This document shows, piece by piece, positions 13,912 to 25,275 of a stretch of DNA of 64,000 nucleotides (position 1 is its first letter; each line of letters begins with the position of its first letter). Both the position numbers and the translations under genes were made by a program. The notes beneath the pieces were generated by a model. That model did not search any database. It was not told the origin of the DNA and was given only the letters and a program-made list of their open reading frames with translations. The stretch lies in the NCBI GenBank assembly GCA_019722365.1, contig JADFUC010002358.1, forward strand, positions 1,178,001 to 1,242,000. The letters are read 5' to 3'. Source of the DNA: Lithospermum erythrorhizon. Lineage: Eukaryota > Streptophyta > Magnoliopsida > Boraginales > Boraginaceae.

Positions 13912-14705
13912 GTTATAATTTTATGTTTGTTTTAAGAATCGTGAATTTATATTTTTAATTTTTTTAATATTTTGAGAAAAGTTAGTAATTATAAATAATT
14001 ATGTTAAACTTATCAAGCTTATATGAATGCTAAGAATATCAGGTCAATAATATTGAACTTATTATTATTACATTTTATTTTTTTTATTAATAATATGTAT
14101 CATGATCCATTTTATTTTAATATATATCATAATGAGGCTTTAAATTAATTAAGTATATTAATTATTTTAAATAGTTATTTCGACATATTAATAACAAAAA
14201 AGCATGCCCCAACGCGCATACGGGTTCAACGTGAACCCGACGCATGGTACGCGCTGGCCTGTTTCAAATTTCAAAAAAGTGGCAAGATAATAACGGGTAT
14301 GTTATATTTTTTTGTAGGTTAAAAATTATAAATTTTGGATATCAAGTGATTCTAGATGCTATAATTTTATGTTTGTTTTAAAAATTGTGAATTTATATTT
14401 TCAATTATTTTAACATTTTGAGAATGTTAAAGTTAGTAATTACAAATAACTATGTTAAATTTATTGTTTATATCATTGTGAAGAATATTGTGCCAATAAT
14501 ATTAAACTTATTGTTATTATATTTTATTTTTTTGTTAATAATATGTATCACTGGGCGATCCATTTTATGTTAATGTATATCATAATGAATCTTAAATTAA
14601 TTAAGTATATTAATTATGTTGAATTGTTATTACAAAATATTAATAACAAAAATCGCACTCCCAACGCGCTGCAAGTACATGGGTTCAAACGTGAACCATG
14701 CCGCA
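13912..14705. repeat. Tandem direct duplication, about 447-bp period
   Basis: The block at 13912-14245 is repeated at 14359-14705. Both copies contain, in order, TATAATTTTATGTTTGTTTTA, GTGAATTTATATTTT, a TATGTTAAA stretch, AATAATATGTATCA, TTAAATTAATTAAGTATATT, AATATTAATAACAAAAA, CAACGCG and GGGTTCAA.CGTGAACC. The copies differ by substitutions and small indels. Each ends in a GC-richer tail. The unit is not a recognised family. Confidence 0.65.
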
Positions 14706-16400
14706 TTGCATTGCTGTCGGTCAGCCAACCGAGCACATAGTCAAGCTTGCTCCAATATTTAATCGCAGAGCCAAGGTGTGGCGTGTTTATCGCTTGAATA
14801 ACAAACCAACGCAAGTGGCGTGAAAGCCTCGCTAAAGAAACCAACGCAGACGATGCTTGTCCTTTTATAGAAACCAACACACACCGTGTTTGAAATTGCT
14901 ATACAAACGAACCAAATAAGTAATGCTTGTTCGCTATACAACCGAGCCCATTGGCTGCTCGTGATTAAATATTTGTGTATCAATTTTTCACTTATATTAC
15001 CGACCACATGAACATTTGTTCGTTATGCTTTCCACCCCCACACTCCATCCGGTCGGTAAGGGTAAAATGAAAAAAAAAATTATGCCTTGGAAAAAAATGT
15101 CTTGAAAATAGTTTTTGCCTTAATTAACATATTACATACCAATATTTTTCTATCTATCTTTGACCTTCAATAATTTTTTATTACTTAATAAAAAGATTAA
15201 TTTGATGTCATTGGATTTGTTTTTAAAAAATGAATTTGATGCAGTAGTATTATGATGACACACAAAAAACTCATTGATGAGTCAATGATATTAAAGTATA
15301 AAGTTGCATGATAGTGTATGGTTGTCAAACAGTAGTTGCAATGGTGTCACACGTGAGGTACATGATAAGGTAGTCAGTGCATTATTCGTGCATCTGTGTA
15401 AATTTTTTCATTTTGAATTAGTGAGAATCAGAACTACGGAATTCTATAGTATATATTTTGAGTCTTTGACCAATTTGTTTAAGTTGTTTGATTGAGAAAC
15501 AGACGAATACTTGATCGGACTGCTTCGAGCTAGTCTCTGACCAAGATGTCTAGTTTGTTTGATTCCTTGAGTCGGAGATAAATAAAAGAAAAATTGGCTT
15601 GTTTATCTTAACTATATCAAGATCTTATAATATTATGTATATTTATATTTTTCGAGAAAGAAAGTCAAGTGATTGTTTTTATATAAATTACTATTTGTAT
15701 CACAAAACAGGCCATTTAAATAGGATGATAGACATATAACTTATGAGAAAATTCAACGAAAAGAAACTCGTAAAATAACCATCAAAGTCATGATGGTTAA
15801 AGGCAGAAGAAATGTCCATTCTTAAGCCTTTCACGACGACTTATGAGTTATGACCCATTGTCCCATTCAACGAGTACAATTCCAATAATTTTATTCCAAC
15901 ATAATAACAAACTTTGTGAACCTAATATTTGTCTGTGATCGAATGGCTTATATTCATGCAAATGCAGAAATGCAGAATACGGGGCAAATCGATCACACCA
16001 TCCAGGCCAGTCCCGCCTCACTACTGTAATACGCAGCAGCTAACGATTCAAGGACCGACGCCAAAATATACCTGGCCTGGCTCAGATCTGGCCATTCACT
16101 TGATAAAGACTCTCACCGAATCGTTTAAATCTACCGCAAATGTCATTTGCCTCGTATTCGCATAAGGTCGGGATGAATAAATTTTTAAAAAAGTAAATTG
16201 AATATAAGATAAAACTACACCTCGACGAATCTAAGCCAAAATTTGATTATCTTTTTGACTTTTGGTTTCTAAGAAGGCCGGTATCGTTTTAATATATTAA
16301 ATGTTAAAAAATAATTGTAAAATTAAAACTCCTCATACGCACGATCGCCTCCCCCCTCCACCTTCCTCTCTCAATCCATTCAAACGCCTCACCCTCCTCT
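14706..16400. other. Intergenic region without recognisable genes
   Basis: Short ORFs on both strands have no domain character. Base composition alternates between AT-rich runs and CpG-richer patches (14700-15050, 15950-16150). Nothing further is supported. Confidence 0.35.
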
Positions 16401-16429
16401 ACAATTAAGGTTAATTTTTATTTTTATTG

Positions 16430-16690
16430 AATTTGAATTTTTAATATTAGTTATTAATTAGATTATTTAATGAGTTTGAAATATTAATTAAATTTGTTAT
16501 TTAGTTTGAATTATTAATTAGATTGTATGTTGATGTTGAATTATTAATTAGATTTGTTATGTAGTTTGAATTGTTAGTTAGATTTGTTATCTAGTTTGAA
16601 CTATTAATAAGATTTGTTATTTACTTTGAATAATTATTAATTAGATTGTTGATTGATTGAGTTTGAATTAGTAATTACATTATTTATTGT
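16430..16690. repeat. Degenerate minisatellite, about 29-30 bp unit
   Basis: Repeated variants of TTTGAATTATTAATTAGATT followed by TGTTATTTAG run through this stretch, roughly eight imperfect copies. Confidence 0.7.
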
Positions 16691-17224
16691 GTTTCAATCC
16701 GAATTAGATTATTGAATGAGTAATCCGAATTATTCATATTGAATGTAGATCAATGTTATATATGTGTATTGAACAATTTATATGTGCATTTAATTTTATA
16801 GTTTAGTATATTCGATTTAGTTTCATTCTTTAGTTTAGTTTAGCTTTTAGTTTAGTTTTTTAATTTCAATTATTGAATGTTAGATGACGTGCTAGTTTAG
16901 TTTAGTTTGAGCGTGGCATGATCGAATGCTATATGTCGATTGAATGTAATATATTCACTTTAGTTTCACTTCTAGTCTTTTAGTTATTGAACTTTTATGG
17001 TTTAAATTGGTTTAATTTAATTTTGTGATTGAATTAGTTTATAATTTCCAATTGTGGATTTCCATAATCAAGTCATTGCGACTCCGACAATTTTATAATG
17101 GATGCATTTCTGGGCGAGGCAAAAAGATTGGCTGGGCTCCTCTCTGCTCTTTCCTAAATAGAAAAATTCATGATCAGGTCAATAATTACGGCACCATCGG
17201 ACACATGTGATTTTACTTGATGAC

Positions 17225-18620
17225 TCACCTCCCGAGATGGCGCCGTACGGAAGCACCTCGATGCAACATATCCAGTATTTTCAGCGTAGCCGAAAAATAT
17301 TCGTGAGATCGGTTTGTGTTCCGATGGTTTTAGCTTTCGCAAGCTTTGGGAGTCAATATTCTCTCGCCGCGATCATCTGCGGTATATAATTTACCGCTCT
17401 GAATTACAGACAAGCGAAAACACATATATGTTCTTATCTCTAATTATACCGGGCCAAAAAAATTCGTGATTTGTATTGATGCTTTCCTTAGACTCTTGAT
17501 TGATGAGTTAAAAGAGTCAGTGAATGGTATCGGTGACATTCGATGCATCGAGCCAATAAAATTTCAACACGAGGTTGCTTTGATATGGACAATTAGCGAT
17601 TTTCTTATTACGCAATGTTATCTCGGTTAGAGTTAATGTATGAGAGGTTACTTATCCATATTGTATGGAGAATACTATAGTTTTTGACTAAGAGAAGCGG
17701 CCTGAACATTGTTGGCTCGATCACACCGGGCCCTTTCTTTTGCCTCTAGACATCCTTAATGCAAAGAACGTGTTTCTAAACGGACAAACTTATCTCGCAT
17801 TTGCAATCAGAAAAAGAACGACTCGAGAAATGTTATATTTGTAGATGTGTGTGGGCTGAACCTCGATGTGTTCAGCCAAGGTAAATATTCAGAACATAAA
17901 GACAATCGGGTATAATGCTGGTGCGCCAACTAAATAAGTAAGAAGAGTATATTTTGGGAAGCCGAAGCATTGCCTTCACAAAAAATTTACACAACATCAA
18001 GCTTCATGCAATACCCGAAAAAGAACAATGGTGAAAATGAATTACATATTGTAACGGATGTTCTGTGAAAGACGAAAGACAATGAACTGCAAGTGCTCGA
18101 TATCCAAACTTATTGTTCTGAGACCGTAATTGCATACGCTGAATGTCATGAAGGAAAACAAAACCAAAAAGTCGAATTATAATTGCCTAAACCGGTAAAT
18201 GTAAAGCAGCTCATAAATAGTTGTCCCGGCTTCACAATTATCCGATGGATACTTCAAACATTAAGCAATATGTGCAAGAAATGTGACCTTTAGCCGACTA
18301 AAAGTCACTTATGTGGCCATTATTATCACAAGCAACGGTTACTCGTAGCATTCTTCGTCATCTCCTCCCCATTCCCATAGGAAACCATCACAGAGCGGTG
18401 TTATTTGCTTTCGATATGTCAAGAATCAACAACTCTAAACGTGGAACACGCGCGAGAGCCATGCAATATCAAGCCGAGATACCTGGCAAGACGGGAGAAG
18501 ATATTCCTACCTTCGCTTTTTTTGATGTAACGGAGCACTCACCGGCTACATTTGCCGTATGTTTTAAACGGAGGTCCCGCAATATAGATGGATGTACTTT
18601 CGCGGTCGCTTGTAGTATTT
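17225..18620 (+). pseudogene. CACTA (En/Spm) TNP2-type transposase relic
   Basis: Reading-frame pieces in the order of a TNP2 transposase, broken by stops and frameshifts: REIGLCSDGFSF (about 17300), MFLSLIIPGPKKF then DAFLRLLIDELKESVNG (17425-17525), HEVALIWTISDF (about 17570), CWLDHTGPFLLPLDIL (about 17700), KRSIFWEAEALP (about 17940), KKNNGENELHIVTDVL (about 18015), SRLKSHLCGHYYHKQRLL (about 18290), FFDVTEHSP and a GGP..QYRWMYF-like tail near 18580. These match the family's IPGPKSP, LIDELKELW, ALLWTINDF, CWFDCHRRFLP, GLKSHDCHVLMQ and GGPVQYRWMYP landmarks. TNP2 cuts and pastes CACTA elements. The CACTA termini and 3-bp target duplication were not found, so only an internal fragment is claimed. 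Confidence 0.7.
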
Positions 18621-19790
18621 CACTCTATTATAATTTCATACTATTTTATATGTTTACCATCTAACTAATCTCGCAAGTGTTTGTAGCTATTTTACTTCGC
18701 CTAATGCGAGCAGTGGTCAAGGCCGTAATGTGAATTAGCGGCGCCCGAACGCATCGTACTGCCTGAACCAACACTAAATCGAGTAGCATCGGCATGCATT
18801 TATCGGTCGAGCGCCGCTTATCGCTCGTATTATAATAGTGTTTGGGCCTATATATATTCATGAAATAGTTGAGTTTAGATGTTGAAAAGTTTCGAATTAA
18901 ATTTATTCAATTCTCTTAGCTTAATCATAAAATCATAATCACAGTTCTTAAATTGAAATGTGATGTGCTTGTAACACATGAATTTTTAGATTAAAATCTT
19001 CCATAAAAGTAATAAGGTCTTTGAGTTAATTTTTCTATTGTCAATTAATTTATATGTTCGTCAAACTAAATGTTATATAAATAGAATATTCTTGATGTTC
19101 TTAAAACCTTTCATCAAATTAGTGATTGTGTGTAGGCCTTCGAGCTTCGAGGCGAAAACTATAGCCTACATGGCTACTGATTGACGGGTTATAGTTGTTT
19201 TTTTTAAAGAAAAAATCCCACCCCGCCTCTTACAACGAGTATCGAATCCCTCAGACCTCTAAGCTCACCTAAGGCCTCAAGACTAAAATCGCTCGACGTT
19301 TCGATAAATTATATTTGTTCAAAATTCAAATCATGAATTGTTGTGATAATAGTGAAATAGTCATGTACTCCCTGTATTATAGACACATATATAATGGTTA
19401 AGTACTTGGGTCCTTGTTAGTCCATTTGAAGCCCAACTTGTTAGCCTAATAATCATGGATCATAATTCATAAGCATGTTTCTTCTTTTTAACGGCCCCAT
19501 GCATCCCCTCTTTTGTAGTACATGTAAGGAGAAAATTGTGGGATGTATTTAACATGGCCAAGGGACCTACCATAAATTCACTGAATAATATTTTTTGTCT
19601 AAGTTGTTTGGCAATGGATTTGGGATCATATGAGCCAACATCCATGTACGGATCTAGATGAATGAAGTGGTGGTTCAAAATATATATTTAATTTTTTTTT
19701 ATAGTAATTCATTAGGCAAATAAAAAAAAATTATATTGAGAATATTGGACTTGAATAAATATTTAATAAAAAATAGCACTTAGTAGTTGT
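18621..19790. other. Intergenic, no gene recognised
   Basis: Holds short ORFs only. A CpG-rich stretch at 18700-18830 may belong to the CACTA relic. Nothing else supported. Confidence 0.3.
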
Positions 19791-19794
19791 AGAA

Positions 19795-19930
19795 GAAATA
19801 AGATTTCATTTAACAATTCAATAATCAACGGTTTTCATATAGCCAAGATTTGAACCATCGACTACCCTTTTACAATCCAACTAAACTAACATAATTATTG
19901 ATGGTTCGACTAAATCACTTGAACATATTG
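19795..19930 (-). mobile_element. tRNA-derived SINE-like relic
   Basis: On the minus strand TAGTTTAGTTGG at 19888-19877 (A-box-like) precedes GATGGTTCAAATCTTGGC at 19859-19842 (B-box-like). Order and spacing fit a tRNA-derived SINE head. Confidence 0.35.
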
Positions 19931-20260
19931 GGGTCCACTCCTCCATTTGTTTAAAGGGTATTATGGTGATCAATTAAAACCTATTTTATGTATGGTATGT
20001 ATTTCTCTATGTAACAAACATTTAAGTAATTGGTTAAAAATTGCTCACAATAGATAATTAAATTGAGAAGTAAAATATAACATTTATGAAGAAATAAATA
20101 ATTTGATATCAACATATTTAGATATTTTATAAAGGGAGGATTTAATCCAGATTTTGAGATGGATTAGGATGAAAATAATTGGATCCAGCTAACCAGAAAG
20201 TAACCATGGTTAGAGACCCATGAGCCAACCCTAGCATCTTCACCTACGTCTCCTCCCCCC

Positions 20261-20271
20261 CTATATAAACA
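20261..20271 (+). promoter_or_regulatory. TATA box of the glycine-rich RNA-binding protein gene
   Basis: CTATATAAAC lies about 80 bp before the ATG at 20344, in a C-rich context typical of a core promoter. An AACCCTAG telo-box-like motif sits about 35 bp upstream. Confidence 0.7.
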
Positions 20272-20310
20272 CCCCCTCCTTCCTCGTTTTGATTACACCT
20301 TTCTCTCTCA

Positions 20311-20336
20311 AATAATAATAATAATAATAATAATAA
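20311..20336. repeat. (AAT)n microsatellite in the 5' UTR
   Basis: Nearly perfect AAT repeats, about nine units, directly before the start codon of the RNA-binding protein gene. Confidence 0.9.
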
Positions 20337-20343
20337 AAATAAA

Positions 20344-21163
20344 ATGGCAGCAGATACAGAAGCAGAATACAGATGTTTCGTAGGTGGGTTGGCATGGGCC
20401 ACCACTGATCAATCATTAGGTGATGCCTTCTCTCAGTTCGGTGAAGTTGCTGAATCCAAGGTCCGTTTGTCTCAAGGAACGGATCCGACCCGATTCTCCT
20501 TCGTAGACCCACTCTAAATCACCTGTTACTTTGTTACACTGTCACTTTGTTACCATGTTACTTTGTTACACTGTTACTATGTTACTACTCCGTTACTTTT
20601 GTTACGTTTCGCCTTTACGGTAAGTTCCGTCTTTTTTCTCTATTTTTGGAGACCAAGATTCTATCCGATTTAATCTTTAGTTTTTATGAATTAGTTAATT
20701 TATTGTTTTGATTTGGGTAGATCTGGATTTGTGTGTTTAGATCTGATGAATTTGGTGATGTTTGTGGTGGTTATAGATTATTACTGATCGTGAAACGGGC
20801 AGATCTAGAGGATTTGGATTTGTGACTTTCAGGAATGAGCAATCGATGAAGGATGCTATTGAAGGGATGAATGGGCAGGAGCTTGAAGGGCGTAACATTA
20901 CTGTCAACGAGGCTCAGTCACGTGGAAGCGGTGGTGGATACCGTGGAGGTCGTGGTGGAGGTGGGGGTTACGGAGGTGGTGGTGGATATGGAGGGGGACG
21001 TCGTGATGGTGGGTATGGAGGTGGGGGTGGTGGTTATGGAGGACGTCGTGAAGGCGTTGGTGGGGGATATGGAGGTGGTGGTGGATATGGAGGTGGTGGT
21101 GGCTACGGAGGTGGCCGTGACCGTGGTTATGGGGGTGGTTCTGATGGTGACTGGAGGAATTAG
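20344..21163 (+). CDS. Glycine-rich RNA-binding protein (GRP7/GRP8-like, RBG class)
   Basis: Two exons, 20344-20460 and 20777-21163, joined in phase 0 (AAG|GT ... AG|ATT), giving 167 residues; family members are about 160-175. The N-terminal RRM carries RNP2 CFVGGLAW near residues 11-18 and RNP1 RGFGFVTF in exon 2, with the intron splitting the RRM at the usual place. From about residue 85 the protein is GGYGGGG repeats with RGG/RRDGG boxes, ending GGSDGDWRN. Such proteins bind RNA in nucleus and cytoplasm, shape alternative splicing and act as RNA chaperones in cold and circadian responses. If the intron is kept, translation stops at 20518, as in the autoregulated Arabidopsis relatives. TATA box at 20261. 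Confidence 0.95.
20524..20606 (+). repeat. GTTACTTTGTTAC repeats in the GRP intron
   Basis: Just after the unspliced stop codon the intron holds about seven variants of GTTAC(T/A)(T/C)TGTTAC. A related TTTTGTTACGTTA occurs in the 3' UTR near 21225. They could be binding sites for the protein itself, since relatives bind their own pre-mRNA; that is inference. Confidence 0.6.
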
Positions 21164-21639
21164 GTGGTGTTAGTATTCAAGCCTTCGATGTCTTCTTGTG
21201 AGCGTGTTATAGTGATTGTCACTTTTGTTACGTTATGTTTGGTGTCGTTGAATTGGTTACTGTTTAAATTGTACGATTGGTATATCTGGATGTAACATAT
21301 AGTTGTTCGTGAATGAACGTTATTTAATTCTATTTCGTTTGGACATTTTGTTATTTGTTAGATTAATTTCTAGACAAACTCGTCTAAACAGATTGCAAAC
21401 AATTAATCAGGAACATAAGATCATTTGCCTAATTTCTCTTAATCTGGTCTATAAGGCCTCTGATTTGCAAGATTGATTTTGTGATTCTTCAATGACAGTA
21501 TGGGAAAATGGAAAATTATGAAGGTAGATCAAAAAAAGATCATATGGGTATGTTTAGCACTCTGTTAAGGTGGTTCACATGTTTAGAATTGGTCACTTTG
21601 GATCAATAGATGAACAAGCTCCACATCAGAAATCTATAT

Positions 21640-22006
21640 ACCAACCTGCACTGATTCGAAGCTTTCTTTTCAACGTTTTTGTATTCATGCTGGTGGGAGA
21701 GCAGTGATTGATGAGCTTAAGAGGATATTAAAATTATACATTTATACCCTTTACATGTTGAGCCTTCAAGAATGAGTCTTCATAGATTTGGGAACACTTC
21801 TTCAAGTTCAATATATATGGCATGAATTAGCTTTTACAGAGGCAAAAGGGAAAGTGAGAAAAGGGGATATGATTTGGCAGATTGTATTTGGAAGTGGATT
21901 TAAATGTAACAGTGCAGTTTGGAAAGCACTTGGAAATGTTAAACCATCTATGGATGGTCCTTGGGCAGATTGCATTGATAAATATCCAGTTGAGTTGATC
22001 AATTGA
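21640..22006 (+). pseudogene. 3-ketoacyl-CoA synthase, fossil C-terminal end
   Basis: Frames encode FQRFCIHAGGRAVIDELK then [19 protein letters not shown] and, after a shift, [37 protein letters not shown] and [13 protein letters not shown] before a stop at 22006. This is the C-terminal end of plant KCS (FAE1-type) enzymes, which elongate very-long-chain fatty acids in the ER; the family's catalytic His in HAGGRAV and Asn in GFKCNSAVW are both visible. A small insertion (ATAT where the family has a single AT) breaks the frame at about 21815. The N-terminal two thirds, including the active-site Cys, are absent, so this cannot be a working enzyme. It lies downstream of the GRP gene, same strand. 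Confidence 0.8.
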
Positions 22007-24297
22007 GCATAGTAAAAAGCAACCCCTTTTACATTTGAGTTTAAGGGGTATTAATACAAGTAAGGTCTACCTTTGGAAACCATGGTCTTTCTGTGGGAAA
22101 AAATTTCCAGTAGACATTCTGAAATAAGCGAGGCATTGTAACTCAATAAAGATAATTTGAGTTTTTCTACATTCCAATCTGATACACTTATAGCCTCAAC
22201 ATATTAAAATATTCAGGTTCAATAAAGATAAGACCTAGTTTAACGACAAATCTATTTTAATCTATGCTTGGTTAATGTCTAAAACCATGGTTGTAAAATT
22301 GGTTGCTATAATATCACGAGCAACACTATAAAAATTGTGAGGTAAATGGCAAACTTAAAATATTAAGTTCAAGGCTCTAAGTTATACTTGAACTAGCACT
22401 CCAAAATAATTTTAATCGGTAGTCAAATAACCAAAATGGCAAACGCTCGCCAAAAAGACATATTGAAGTAGATAGCTACGAGCTTCAACACTAACAAGAT
22501 ATATACTCGTATAAGATAATATAATTCGATTTCAATGTTTGTTCAAACAATTCTTAGGATCTATAGTTAGATCGAGGTAGATAGACTCGGTATATATTGT
22601 CAACTATGTACTCTCTCTCCATTTTAAAATAAATGATTGCTTAAATAAAAATTATTTTTATTAATAGATAATAGAAAGCTATATTGAAATTGTAAAAGTT
22701 ATATTGATACGAAGTTTTATATCATATCAGAAACGTATATTAAAAAATGCAAACAATTAACTATTAGCTTTAAAACATAATTTTTTAAATGATTACAGAT
22801 TTCATGACAAAGTAAGAATCATCGCTGCTAGAAATCTTGGAAGGCCTGGCTACTCAATACTCACAAAACGAAGGTCATGGCCCGAATACAGAATAAGCTT
22901 CCTAATAAATCCTCAAGGTTTCACATCCGGACGGATACATGATTTGCATCATGTCACGATGAGTAAGTTCATAACCATCACATCAATTAGAACCAGTCGG
23001 TTGAATACATTAAGACCCAATTGGTAACTAGAGGTGTTAATTAGCAGAGCCGAGTCTGAAATTGGCCGCTTGATCACTAGACTTGTTTCCATGCCCGGCT
23101 TGCTCGTTATTCTCCGAAATGCAATTTCACTTAAATTTTAAATTTTGAATTTTGAAAAAGAGATAAAGTACACAAAAATTATGTATTTAACACACTCCAA
23201 GAATCGGAGCAATCAATATCGATACGACTAGACATAATAAAAATCAATATTGATACGACTAGATTATAATAAAAAATTCATCATAATAACACATCGGCTT
23301 CTGATAATAAATTGAATCATCATAAAATTATAACAAACCGGGTCGTGGTGGCGCGGCTCGGTGTTTGAGGGGGCGCGTTCGGTATAAGCAAGAGATTAAG
23401 CTGCTGCTTAATGAAAAGTAATTTAAGATTTTCGTAATTTAAAATTCAATGCTGGGGAAAACAAAAAAATTTAAAAAAGCGATTATAAATTAAAATTACT
23501 TAAAAAGTGGGTGCGTTAGTTATCCAAATTTATCCATAAAGAATATTTTAAATAGGTAACAACTAATTCAAAATTAACAAATGTCTAAGTCATGAAAGAT
23601 TAAACTGACACAAAAAAAAAATTGGTCCAAATCACATGTATATGTTCTCACAAGCTTAGGCTTACATAAGCGATCTATTACTGGCTTGAGTGTCTGGTCA
23701 TATATACAAAGAGAAATTCCCCTCGACATGATTCACTAGACTTGTTTTCCAGCATAATCGCCATGATTAAAGTTTGAAGCACATTCTTACTTATAAGTAT
23801 CCGAATAGTTATACCTGAATGAACTAAACAAGGTGATCATGATTGAAATCCTTAACCGATCCGGATGTATTATGTATATGCAACAAATGGGAGCAGAGGT
23901 AATTATCAATGTTACGATCAATTGGGTCATCATCACGCCCACAAAAACAAAAGAACAAGGAAAAGGGAATTGAAAATTTGATTATTGTGCAAATTGGCAA
24001 TCAAAATTGATTTGAAAGTGAAAACCAAATCTTGAATGGATCATGGTGTCCCTTTAACGACCATACAAAATATCTTTTTATTTACTTCACTCTTTGTTTG
24101 AGTGGTTTAGAAGGCAGTCGCGGACTTGCGGAATCTGCTGCTTTCTAATGACCCAAATGCACAAATTAAGCAATCCCCTAACTGAATTAAAATGATCTTA
24201 AAATATAAATTTTAACAAGAAGGAAGTTGAAAAATGTAACATTATCAACCTTAAAGCAAATTGTTTCTAATTTTTAAGGTAAAATTAAAAAAAAAGA
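22007..24297. other. Intergenic, no gene recognised
   Basis: AT-rich. A Stowaway-like end (TACTCTCTCTCCATTTTAAA) occurs near 22610, followed by an AT-rich MITE-like body to about 22790. A GCGCGTTCGGT / GTGGGTGCGTTAG pair at 23380 and 23510 recalls hAT-type MITE ends but is not properly inverted. Confidence 0.3.
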
Positions 24298-24545
24298 AGC
24301 TAATTTCCGATTTGGTCTCAAATAGTGGATCGAGGTTCACTTTTGGTCCCAGAAAATACAAAAGTTACAAAATGATCTCAAAATTACCACAAAGTTGCAA
24401 ATTGGTCTCCAAATTTGATGGAACTGTTAAATGCTAACAAAATGTGGGGATCAATTTGCAACTTTGAGGTAATTTCGGAAACCATTTTGCAACTTTTGTA
24501 CTTTCTGAGACCAAAAGTCAACCTCGACCCCGAAATCAGAGCAAT
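24298..24545. mobile_element. Hairpin (foldback) MITE
   Basis: The left half (GATTTGGTCTC, GATCGAGGTTCACTTTTGGTC, ACAAAAGTTACAAAATG, CAAAGTTGCAAATTGGTC) is repeated inverted in the right half (GACCAAAAGTCAACCTCGAC, CATTTTGCAACTTTTGTA, ATCAATTTGCAACTTTG). The arms are about 110 bp around a loop near 24430 (AACTGTTAAATGC). Confidence 0.75.
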
Positions 24546-25129
24546 TATCTGTTACAAAAAATATTACCATTATAATAAAAACCATATTAAGATTTTTTTT
24601 TCATGAATGCAGAAGGAATATAAATTCGAACTCATTTATTATGATTAAAGGTTATTATGACAACCATACAGGAAACACAAGTTCCAAAACATCTATATTT
24701 AGTAAGTTTAAGAAGCACTGATTTCTGCATAAAAGAAGAAGAGCTCCAAAAAGTTCATCTTCTCGGTCGCTGCAATACATTGCCCTACTGCACGCTCTTG
24801 GGGAAATCTTATTTTTACCTCTTTTCTTATAGATGACCTCTTGAAGAAGTTTTTGTGACTATTTTTATGGTACATGTTTCATCTCAATTCATTTTAATTA
24901 TGGTTTTTTTGTTTATAAGGTAAAATTTTAATCATAAATTACCATTTTTTATCGTTCTATCATTTAATTTGTACTACTACTTAGTTCCATGGAAATGGAA
25001 TTCGATCATTTTAGCTTCTTAACCCCTAAAGTTCATCCGAATAAGCTGCATGATTATCCCAATAGTTACAGATTCCGTACATAACACAAGAACGGCTTGA
25101 AGCTGCGAGTGCAACATGCAAATTTTGAT

Positions 25130-25275
25130 AAAGCAATTTAGTATTGGAGGATCTCGAACTTTCAGGTGTTCAAATACCAATCACAAAATAAAAGAATTAT
25201 TAAAGTTAGTGCCCAGGTCATTGAACTGACATCTCAGCCTTAACAGTCTGAGCTAATGACAAGTGCTGCAACACC
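25130..25275 (-). mobile_element. tRNA-derived SINE-like relic
   Basis: On the minus strand GTCATTAGCTCAGACTG at 25260-25244 is an A-box match (TAGCTCAG). GTCAGTTCAATGACCTGG at 25230-25213 is a weak B-box. A direct repeat-like tail (AAAATAAAAG) follows. Confidence 0.4.

Noticed and set aside
20871..21173. Second long ORF over the glycine-rich exon
   Set aside because: Out-of-frame reading of the GGY repeats; the RRM-containing frame is the real one.
24989..25084. 31-codon ORF starting MEMEFDHFSFLTPKVHPNKL
   Set aside because: Looks exon-like but has no splice context, no recognised family and no neighbouring exons.
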